Positions 18,236 through 25,147 of a stretch of DNA of 64,000 nucleotides are shown here, one piece after another (the first letter of the stretch is position 1; the number at the start of each line of letters is the position of its first letter). The notes beneath the pieces are model-generated. The model was not told the DNA's origin. It saw only the letters and a program-made list of their open reading frames with translations, and made no database searches. The position numbers and the translations under genes are program-made. The DNA is from Enterobacteriaceae bacterium UBA7338 (GTDB lineage Bacteria; Pseudomonadota; Gammaproteobacteria; Enterobacterales; Enterobacteriaceae): the NCBI GenBank assembly GCA_002480085.1, contig DKPJ01000009.1:197169-261168 (forward strand), read 5' to 3'.

Positions 18236-18994
18236 ATGAAGATTCGGCAAGCATTGCTCGCTCTGGGTGTGGCAGCGGCGTTAACCGGCTGCCAGAACAT
18301 GGATTCAAACGGTTTACTCAGCTCGGGAGCAGAGGCGTTTCAGGCCTACTCTCTGAGCGATGCACAGGTTAAGGCGCTGAGCGACGAATCCTGTAAAGAG
18401 ATGGACAGCAAAGCCACGCTTGCGCCAGCCAACAGTGAATACCGCCAGCGTCTGGATAAGATCGCCTCCGCGCTGGGCGACAACATCAACGGCCAGCCGG
18501 TGAACTACAACGTCTATATGACAAAAGACGTTAACGCCTTTGCGATGGCCAACGGCTGCATCCGCGTCTACAGCGGACTGATGGATATGATGAATGACAA
18601 CGAGGTCGAAGCGGTTATCGGCCACGAAATGGGCCACGTTGCGCTCGGCCACGTTAAGCGCGGCATGCAGGTCGCGCTGGGCACCAACGCCGTGCGCGTT
18701 GCCGCCGCCTCAGCGGGTGGCGTGGTAGGCAGCCTCTCCCAGTCGCAGCTTGGCGATCTTGGCGAGAAGCTGGTGAACGCGCAGTTCTCCCAGCGCCAGG
18801 AAGCAGAAGCCGATGACTACTCCTACGATCTGCTGCGCAAGCGCGGCATCAACCCGTCGGGCTTAGCCACCAGCTTCGAGAAGCTGGCCCAGCAGGAAGC
18901 GGGTCGTCAGAGCACCATGTTTGACGATCACCCGGCATCCGAGGCCCGTGCGCAGCATATTCGGGATCGCATGGCGGCGGACGGTATTAAATAA
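18236..18994 (+). CDS. loiP: Outer-membrane lipoprotein metalloprotease LoiP
   Basis: LoiP (YggG) is a zinc M48-family protease anchored in the outer membrane. In E. coli it is induced at low osmolarity and works with the chaperone-protease BepA. The 252 residues begin with a lipoprotein signal ending in the lipobox LTGC (Cys19). Residue +2 is Gln, consistent with outer-membrane sorting. The zinc motif HEMGH is at residues 130-134, with the third ligand in EAEADDYSYDLL. It is followed at once by a canonical terminator, so it is monocistronic. Confidence 0.97.
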   Translation: MKIRQALLALGVAAALTGCQNMDSNGLLSSGAEAFQAYSLSDAQVKALSDESCKEMDSKATLAPANSEYRQRLDKIASALGDNINGQPVNYNVYMTKDVNAFAMANGCIRVYSGLMDMMNDNEVEAVIGHEMGHVALGHVKRGMQVALGTNAVRVAAASAGGVVGSLSQSQLGDLGEKLVNAQFSQRQEAEADDYSYDLLRKRGINPSGLATSFEKLAQQEAGRQSTMFDDHPASEARAQHIRDRMAADGIK

Positions 18995-19001
18995 TAACTA
19001 C

Positions 19002-19027
19002 AGGAGGCGATATCGCCTCCTTTTTAT
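19002..19027 (+). terminator. Rho-independent terminator of loiP
   Basis: AGGAGGCGAT / ATCGCCTCCT forms a perfect palindromic stem 7 bases after the loiP stop and is followed by TTTTTATTT. Confidence 0.92.
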
Positions 19028-19151
19028 TTCGCATTAATTGCTAATTAAACCGCACATAACGGTAAATATAGCGCTAAATATAATTAGCGTTCTTCCGTAG
19101 CGCGCTGCACCTGCCTGTAAACCTTGATATCTCTGGTCACATAATTATTGC

Positions 19152-19165
19152 AATGATTTATCATT
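19152..19165. promoter_or_regulatory. Palindrome upstream of the porin gene, possible operator
   Basis: AATGAT-TT-ATCATT has perfect 6-base arms and lies 63 bases upstream of the porin start codon, in AT-rich promoter-like sequence. It does not match the KdgR or CRP consensus. A role as operator is inferred only from symmetry and position. Confidence 0.35.
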
Positions 19166-19227
19166 CAGGTGAATATCGAACACGCAACAACACAATTTGA
19201 TATTATCCAGAAAGAGAAGTTCCCTCA

Positions 19228-20496
19228 GTGAAAAAAGAGTTATCATTAATTGCATTAAGTTTATTCGCCGCTATTCCCGCCGTTGCCAGCCAGCAATCCG
19301 ACAGCCAGGGTTTTATTGACGACAGCCATTTAAATGTGCTTTTACGCAATGCGTATATTGGCCGGGATTATCAGCAGGGCGCGCAGGACAGAGCCGAATG
19401 GGGCCAGGGCATTATCGCCATCTATCAGTCTGGCTATACCGAAGGCGTTATCGGTTTTGGCGTTGATGGCATCGCCCAGTATGGCGTGCGTCTGGACGGA
19501 GGCCGCGGCCGCAGCGGCGCTGGCGGCATCGACTTCTTCAAACAGGAAGATGACGGCCGTGCGAAGTCCGATCTGGCTAAGTTTGGCGCAACCGCCAAAA
19601 TGCGTATCTCCAATACCGTCCTGAGCTACGGTACCCAGCGTCCTGAACTACCGATTATCAATTCCGACGCCTCGCGTCTGCTGTTTGAAACCTATACCGG
19701 CACCATGCTGAACTCAAAAGAGATCGACGGTCTGGAGATTAACGCCGGTTACCTCACCGACGAACAGCGTAAAAGCGACGATCGCCATGACAGCGGCCTG
19801 AAGAGCCTCTCTTTCGGCGGGGCAAGCTACCAGTTCAACGACCAGTTCAGCGGCGCACTCTATGCATCTCATGTGGAGGATGTGCTGAACAAACAGTACC
19901 TGGGCCTGAACTTCAAACAGCCGTTCAGCACCGGACAGCAGCTGGTTCTCGATTTCAATGGCTATAACTCCCGTCTGGATCAGGGTTATGCCAACGACCT
20001 TAATACCGGGCGTAGCAACAGCATCTGGAGCCTGGCAGCCAGCTATATCTGGGATATTCATACCTTCAAGGTGGCATATCAGCAGAGCAGCGGCAGCACC
20101 GGCTATCACTACGGTAGCTATCGCGATCGGGGCGGCGTGGGCGATGGCGGCAACACCATCTGGCTGGCGAACTCCTACTGGTCTGATTTTAACGGCGAAG
20201 ACGAGCGCTCCTGGCAGGCCTCATACGGGCTGGACTTTGCTGGTCTCGGTTTACCGGGCCTGAGCTGGACCACCGCTTACGTGCGCGGCGATAACATCAA
20301 GACACCTGATACCAGCAACGGTAAAGAGCACGAGTGGTTTAACCAGGTGCAGTACCAGGTGCAGGATGGTCCGGCAAAAGATCTGAAGCTGAAGCTGCGC
20401 TATTCCGTACTGCGCGTCTCCAGCAGCGCCAGCGATTATAACGTGGGCGGCAATGAGATCCGCGCTTACGTGGAATATCCGTTTAACGTCTTCTAA
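19228..20496 (+). CDS. OprD-family outer-membrane porin
   Basis: This is an 18-strand-type OprD/ChiP-class porin for passage of small organic solutes across the outer membrane. The 422-residue product begins with GTG (MKKELSLIALSLFAA), has a cleavable signal peptide ending near PAVAS, and then reads QGFIDDSHLNVLLRNAYIGRDY, typical of the OprD N-terminus. Its last residue is Phe, as in most beta-barrel proteins. E. coli has no gene here between loiP and speB. The substrate is unknown; proximity to the Ogl module (21651-25004) suggests uronate oligomers, but amino acids or chito-oligomers are also possible. It has its own terminator. Confidence 0.85.
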   Translation: MKKELSLIALSLFAAIPAVASQQSDSQGFIDDSHLNVLLRNAYIGRDYQQGAQDRAEWGQGIIAIYQSGYTEGVIGFGVDGIAQYGVRLDGGRGRSGAGGIDFFKQEDDGRAKSDLAKFGATAKMRISNTVLSYGTQRPELPIINSDASRLLFETYTGTMLNSKEIDGLEINAGYLTDEQRKSDDRHDSGLKSLSFGGASYQFNDQFSGALYASHVEDVLNKQYLGLNFKQPFSTGQQLVLDFNGYNSRLDQGYANDLNTGRSNSIWSLAASYIWDIHTFKVAYQQSSGSTGYHYGSYRDRGGVGDGGNTIWLANSYWSDFNGEDERSWQASYGLDFAGLGLPGLSWTTAYVRGDNIKTPDTSNGKEHEWFNQVQYQVQDGPAKDLKLKLRYSVLRVSSSASDYNVGGNEIRAYVEYPFNVF

Positions 20497-20503
20497 GCAC
20501 CAA

Positions 20504-20535
20504 TAAAAAACCCTCTCACAGGAGAGGGCTTTTTT
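20504..20535. terminator. Bidirectional terminator between the porin gene and speB
   Basis: CCCTCTC / GAGAGGG stem with a 4-base loop, preceded by seven A and followed by six T. It can end both the plus-strand porin transcript and the minus-strand speB transcript. Confidence 0.9.
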
Positions 20536-20552
20536 ATCCCGCAGCGAGAGGC

Positions 20553-21473
20553 TTATTCGCCTTTTTTCGCCGCCTGGATATAGAGCATCTCCAGCGCCAG
20601 CGTGGCTGCGGCCAGGGCGGTGATTTCCGACTGGTCATATGCCGGCGCCACTTCCACCAGATCCATCCCCACGATGTCCAGATCCTGCAGGCCGCGCAGC
20701 AGCTTAATCGCGCGATCGGAGGTCAGGCCGCCAATTACCGGCGTACCGGTACCCGGTGCGAAAGCCGGATCCAGGCAGTCGATATCAAACGTCAGGTAGA
20801 CCGGCATGTCGCCGACAATCTGTTTTACCTGCGCGATGATGTCGTCAACGCTACGATCGTTCACCTGGCAGGCATCCAGCACCGTAAAGCCGTTGTCTTT
20901 ATCAAACTCGGTACGGATCCCGATCTGCACCGAGTGGTTCGGATCGATCAGGCCTTCCTTCGGCGCGGTATAGAACATGGTGCCGTGATCGAACTCGCAG
21001 CCGTTGGAGTAGGTGTCGGTGTGCGCATCGAAGTGCACCAGCGCCATCTTACCGAAGTGCTTCGCGTGCGCGCGCAGCAGCGGCAGCGTGACAAAGTGGT
21101 CACCGCCGAAGGAGAGCATACGCTTGCCCGCCGCCAGCAGACGCTCGGCGTGGGCCTGGAGTTTCTCGCTCATCTCACGGGCGTCGCCAAAGGCGTAGAC
21201 CAGGTCACCGCAGTCAACCACGTTCAGGCGCTCGCGCATGTCGAAGTTCCACGGGAAGCGGCAGTGCTCCCACGCCAGGTTGGTGGAGACCTGACGGATA
21301 GCGCCCGGACCCTGACGGCTACCGGAGCGCCCGGAGGTTGCCATATCAAACGGCACACCGGTGATAACCCAGTCAGCATCGCTGTCGTACGGCTGGAAGT
21401 TCAGCGGCAGGCGTAAAAAACCAAATGCGTTAGATACCAGAGAGTTATCGTATTGATGACCTAAGGTGCTCAT
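20553..21473 (-). CDS. speB: Agmatinase
   Basis: SpeB hydrolyses agmatine to putrescine and urea, the second step of the arginine decarboxylase route; speA, the first step, is at 26945-28921. It is a 306-residue ureohydrolase with manganese-binding motifs GGDHFVTLP, HFDAHTDTY and DIDCLDPAFAPGTGTP. In E. coli speB lies directly downstream of speA. Here about 5.5 kb separate them. A hairpin with a U-tract lies only 25 bases before the ATG (see the site at 21495-21540). Confidence 0.98.
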   Translation of the reverse strand: MSTLGHQYDNSLVSNAFGFLRLPLNFQPYDSDADWVITGVPFDMATSGRSGSRQGPGAIRQVSTNLAWEHCRFPWNFDMRERLNVVDCGDLVYAFGDAREMSEKLQAHAERLLAAGKRMLSFGGDHFVTLPLLRAHAKHFGKMALVHFDAHTDTYSNGCEFDHGTMFYTAPKEGLIDPNHSVQIGIRTEFDKDNGFTVLDACQVNDRSVDDIIAQVKQIVGDMPVYLTFDIDCLDPAFAPGTGTPVIGGLTSDRAIKLLRGLQDLDIVGMDLVEVAPAYDQSEITALAAATLALEMLYIQAAKKGE

Positions 21474-21494
21474 GGCTATGACCTCTTTTTCGTC

Positions 21495-21540
21495 GATAAA
21501 AAAACCCCTCCGCGTCGTTAGGCCCGACGAGGAAGGGTTT
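21495..21540 (-). terminator. Intrinsic terminator or attenuator in the speB leader
   Basis: On the minus strand an imperfect stem (AAACCC..CGTCG / CGACG..GGGTTT, 7-base loop) is followed by seven T. It ends the Ogl-operon transcript, but it also stands about 25 bases before the speB start codon. Any promoter for speB further upstream would therefore be read through it. Confidence 0.7.
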
Positions 21541-21650
21541 GAATGGGGTGACTGCTTGTCTGGGGCGGATTATCGCCGTTAATCTGTACCGGTTCAAGTA
21601 AGTCCAAAATAATCAGCCCATCACCCCTGCGTTTACGTCTGTATCGACGA

Positions 21651-22466
21651 TTATAGCCCACGCAGACGGATGATGAGCGGCCCGGCCTCCTCAATCAAGG
21701 TTTGCGTTGAGGGTGCACAGAGGCACTCCAGCGAGACCGCGTGGTGATATCCGCTGTTTTTCAACGTTCGATAGATGTCATCAATGGGAAGATGACCATA
21801 CCCCGGAAAGGCCCGGTTGGAGTCGGCGAAGTGCACGTGCCTGAGGCGCGATCCCAGGGTATCAATCGCCCCGGCAAAATCGCGATCTTCAATATTGGCG
21901 TGGAAAATATCCCACAGCACGCCAACATTTTCCGGCGCATCGCTGAGGGTTAAAAATTCCATCATATCCTCTGCGCTGTGCAGGTGGGCCATTTCGTACC
22001 GGTTAAGCGCTTCGATTATCAGCGTTACCCCACACCGTCTGGCCTGCTCAACGCAGGGCTGCATCGCCTCGGCCAGCTCATGCATATACTGCGTTTTGCT
22101 CAAGGTGCGGTCGGTGGCCCGCAGGGAGCCAATCGTGACGTGGCTCGCCAGCTGGGCGGCAACATCAATATGCTCAGAGAGGCGCTGCCGGGTGCGCTCG
22201 ACAATCGCCCTGCCGCCAGAGAGCAGCGACAGACCCTCAAGCTTGCGGGCCTGGCCGGTGGCAATTGTGGTACAACCCAGCCCGTAGTGGTCCAGGCGCT
22301 GTTTCAGCCTGGCAATATTCATCTCTTCGTAATCATTAATGCACAGCTCAACGGCATCAAAGCCGCTCTGCGCCAGCCATGCCAGGCCCTGCTCCAGCTC
22401 ATTCGCCGTAAATGGCGAAAAGAGCGTGTCATACCGACACGTTAGCGTTGCGCTAAATCTGATCAT
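21651..22466 (-). CDS. Xylose-isomerase-like TIM-barrel sugar isomerase/epimerase
   Basis: The product (271 residues from ATG 22466) belongs to the AP endonuclease 2/xylose isomerase-like superfamily. It has the usual metal-site pattern: Glu152 (IEALNRYE), Asp186 and His189 (LWDIFHAN), His212 (HVHFADS) and Glu247 (SLEC). Related proteins isomerise or epimerise keto-sugars or their phosphates. A GTG start at 22487 is possible but lacks spacing for a ribosome site. It is the last gene of the ogl operon, so a role in handling the unsaturated uronate product is plausible. The exact reaction is not known. Confidence 0.75.
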   Translation of the reverse strand: MIRFSATLTCRYDTLFSPFTANELEQGLAWLAQSGFDAVELCINDYEEMNIARLKQRLDHYGLGCTTIATGQARKLEGLSLLSGGRAIVERTRQRLSEHIDVAAQLASHVTIGSLRATDRTLSKTQYMHELAEAMQPCVEQARRCGVTLIIEALNRYEMAHLHSAEDMMEFLTLSDAPENVGVLWDIFHANIEDRDFAGAIDTLGSRLRHVHFADSNRAFPGYGHLPIDDIYRTLKNSGYHHAVSLECLCAPSTQTLIEEAGPLIIRLRGL

Positions 22467-22498
22467 ACCTTCACCCCGATCCTTCACCCTGATAGCGT

Positions 22499-22521
22499 GG
22501 CCGGAACGTAGCGTTCCGGCC
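22499..22521 (-). ncRNA. Intercistronic stem-loop after the binding-protein gene
   Basis: GGCCGGAAC-GTAGC-GTTCCGGCC is a perfect 9-base stem 6 bases past the binding-protein stop codon, without a U-tract. Such hairpins often protect the 3' end of binding-protein mRNA and lower expression of the next gene. It is a cis RNA structure, not a separate transcript. Confidence 0.55.
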
Positions 22522-22527
22522 CGCCTG

Positions 22528-23811
22528 TTATTTCACGGCTTTGCTTAAGATGCGTCCGGCGCTACGGGAGAACTGCTCTGCTGCCTCCTTCACCGTCAGC
22601 TTGCCGTGGTCGATGTTCTCAATGGTGTTGCGCCACAGCTCCACGAATTTCGGGTTATCAAAATAGGGCGAGGTGGCAATGGCATGAGGCAGTGCCAGAG
22701 AGGATTTGATCCCGGCCACGGTAATATTATCCTCCTGAATTACCCCCTCCTCGCTCAGCTGCTGATACGCCTTTTTACTCAGCGGCGTCCCGCGCTCCAG
22801 CCCCATGGCCTTAACGCCCTGCGGATCGTTCATCAGGAAGTCGATCAGCTTCGCGGCTTCCGCCGGGTGCTTCGTCGATTTGCCGATGCTGAACATCATT
22901 GTCGGTTTGAAGAACAGTCCGGCATCTTTTGCCCCCGGCAGCATAAAGAACGGTCCCAGCTCCAGCTTGTCGTAAGGGGCGGTCAGGTTGTTTTCATACA
23001 TCACGGCGTTGGTGTTCCACATATAGACACCGCCCCACTTGCCCTGGATCCAGGGCTTCATTTCCCAGGTGTTGGTTTTGCCATAAGAGGTCAGCACCCG
23101 CATAGAGGGGAAGACGTGGCTATCCACCAGATCCTTATAGATCTGGAAAAAGGCCTCCCACTGCTGCGGGGTATAGGTGAATTTTCCCGTGCTCTCGTCG
23201 ATAGCCGGAATGTTGTACTTCTGCACCATCCAGGACTGGACCAGCGTCAGCGACTCCATGTAGTCGAGAACCAGCGGGTATTTCTCTTTATCTTTTGCCT
23301 CAAACGCTTTTCCGGCCGCCATCAGCTCCGTCCAGCTCTGCGGATAGCTGACGCCCATCTCTTGCCACAGCTTTTTGTTGTAGTAGAAGCTGCGGGCGGT
23401 GACCGCCACCGGCAGACCGTTCAGCTTGCCGTCTACCGTGGTGCTGCTGAGCGACTGCGGATCGTACTGCTGAAGATCGAGCACCGCTTTCTGTTTATAG
23501 AGGTCGTAAAAACCGTTGCCGTCCTTTGAGAAGAGCGGTAGCCAGTTCCAGTTGGTCTGGATCACATCCGGCTCGTTCCCTCCGGCGATCTGCACCGTCA
23601 GGCGTGACAGGTACCCTTCCCAACCGGCGTACTCCGCCTTTACTTTGATATCGGGATACTTCTCTTCAAACAGTTTTATGGCATCCAGCGTGGCCTGGTG
23701 GCGACTGTTACCGCCCCACCATGAGATACGGATCTCCGCGGCCTGGGCAGCCGTCAGACAGGCGCACGCCAGTAAAAACGACGCAGCAACGGGGGCGATA
23801 AGCTTATGCAT
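22528..23811 (-). CDS. ABC transporter solute-binding protein, probably for oligogalacturonides (TogB-like)
   Basis: This is a family 1 extracellular solute-binding protein of 427 residues. It has a signal peptide (MHKLIAPVAASFLLACACLTAAQA) and a mature start EIRISWWGGNSRHQATLDAI, which resembles TogB of Dickeya and Yersinia. The C-terminal half shows the family hinge pattern (PAEAAKLIDFLMNDPQGVKAMGLERGTPLS). It follows ogl by 14 bases. Its partner permease and ATPase genes are not in this window. The sugar specificity is inferred from the lyase next to it; a different uronate oligomer remains possible. Confidence 0.8.
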   Translation of the reverse strand: MHKLIAPVAASFLLACACLTAAQAAEIRISWWGGNSRHQATLDAIKLFEEKYPDIKVKAEYAGWEGYLSRLTVQIAGGNEPDVIQTNWNWLPLFSKDGNGFYDLYKQKAVLDLQQYDPQSLSSTTVDGKLNGLPVAVTARSFYYNKKLWQEMGVSYPQSWTELMAAGKAFEAKDKEKYPLVLDYMESLTLVQSWMVQKYNIPAIDESTGKFTYTPQQWEAFFQIYKDLVDSHVFPSMRVLTSYGKTNTWEMKPWIQGKWGGVYMWNTNAVMYENNLTAPYDKLELGPFFMLPGAKDAGLFFKPTMMFSIGKSTKHPAEAAKLIDFLMNDPQGVKAMGLERGTPLSKKAYQQLSEEGVIQEDNITVAGIKSSLALPHAIATSPYFDNPKFVELWRNTIENIDHGKLTVKEAAEQFSRSAGRILSKAVK

Positions 23812-23825
23812 GAAAAGCTCCTTGT

Positions 23826-25004
23826 TTAGCCGTGGATCTGGCGTAAAACGTCTTCTGGAATTTCGGCCAGGTAGAGCGCTGGCTTGCCGTCTTTATCGGT
23901 GCTGAACAGAACCGCTCTCTCATCGGGGGTGAACGACGGATGCGGGTGCGTCACCTGCCGGTCGCCATCCAGCACCTGCCACGAGGAGCCGTGGCGGGCG
24001 ATTTTGTGCGCCTGCTTGTTCTCTAAATCAAACAGCCAGAGCCAGGGATCGCTGGTGTCGCCATAGCCTGCGTTGTCGGCAATATCAATGGGCACCCCGG
24101 AACCATCGCCGACCGCCAGCGATCCGCTGTCGTTGCTCATGACGTGCGAGCAGGGCGGCATCGCCATCAGGCGCTCATCTTCACCGGTCTCGCCGTCGAT
24201 GCGGCAGAGGTAGCGCACGGGGCTGTTTTTGACATAGGTGACATACATCAGGGCAGAGCCATCCGGCACCCAGAACTCGTGGGTATAGCTCTCTCCCGGC
24301 GCGGGTTCGCGGGCCTTGCGGATGTTGCTGCCATCCTCATTCATCAGCCACATGCGGGCATCGACGCGATCGAGCGGCCCCTCGTGGCAGAAGGCCACGG
24401 TGTTATCATCAAACGGGCGGTAGATGGGATGCCCCAGCCACTGGTTCTCCTCCAGCAGCGTCTCCCGCTCCCCGCTGCGCAGATCGATACGGATCACCCG
24501 GCAGCGCGGCTCTTCGGCATAGAACTCCTGAAAGACGGTCCAGTCGCTGATGGGCCGCCAGCTGTCGCGATGGATCTCTACCCCAACCAGCTTGTCGCAG
24601 GCAGAGTTTGCCACCCAGGTACCGTACCCTACCCACTCGTCGGGCACGCGATATACTGCCTCTTCCTGGAGGGTCGCCAGGGTGACACGCATTAAATTGC
24701 GTTCGCCTTTAACGTAATAGAGATAATTTTCATCGGGCGATAAAAAGCCGCCAAAGGTATTATCCCCTGCCCCTTCGGTTAACTGTGTCGCTATCCCGGT
24801 AGCCAGGTCGAGTAAATAGTAATTACGATGGGTATCAAACTCTCCGGCAAAAATAAGTTTTTTGCCGCCGTCAATAAAACACTTCTGATAAAAGTAGTTG
24901 CGGTGGCAAATAACATCCGTTGGCGTAAAACGGGTGACCTTCGCGCCGGTATCTTCATCAATATAGCGCTCATAGTTCAGCTGCAGCGTTGTACCTTTGG
25001 CCAT
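23826..25004 (-). CDS. ogl: Oligogalacturonate lyase (PL22)
   Basis: Ogl is a cytoplasmic lyase that cuts digalacturonate and unsaturated dimers to monomers, late in pectin breakdown. The 392 residues form a seven-bladed propeller-type protein. The residues known from the Yersinia enzyme fall at identical positions here: Arg217 and His242 (THEFW) for catalysis, and His287 (CSH), Gln350, His353 and His355 (QVTHPHP) for the metal. The start MAKGTTLQLNYERY follows GAGAGGAAAG. It is the first gene of a three-gene operon and is divergent from the 525-residue gene at 25148. Confidence 0.93.
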   Translation of the reverse strand: MAKGTTLQLNYERYIDEDTGAKVTRFTPTDVICHRNYFYQKCFIDGGKKLIFAGEFDTHRNYYLLDLATGIATQLTEGAGDNTFGGFLSPDENYLYYVKGERNLMRVTLATLQEEAVYRVPDEWVGYGTWVANSACDKLVGVEIHRDSWRPISDWTVFQEFYAEEPRCRVIRIDLRSGERETLLEENQWLGHPIYRPFDDNTVAFCHEGPLDRVDARMWLMNEDGSNIRKAREPAPGESYTHEFWVPDGSALMYVTYVKNSPVRYLCRIDGETGEDERLMAMPPCSHVMSNDSGSLAVGDGSGVPIDIADNAGYGDTSDPWLWLFDLENKQAHKIARHGSSWQVLDGDRQVTHPHPSFTPDERAVLFSTDKDGKPALYLAEIPEDVLRQIHG

Positions 25005-25147
25005 TTACTTTCCTCTCATTGATATGCAATCAGCCCGGTCGCCTTCGAGCAGGCTCACACTTTCCGTTTTACCCAGGCCGCGATGTTTGACCTTTCACGG
25101 CGTCGCCTCTAGCATTTCCGCTCAACGCTGGCTGCGAGATACGCGGA

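Noticed and set aside
25005..25147. KdgR operator sought between ogl and the divergent gene
   Set aside because: Only a single TTTCA half-site is seen; no full TGAAA-N-TTTCA palindrome, so no site is called.
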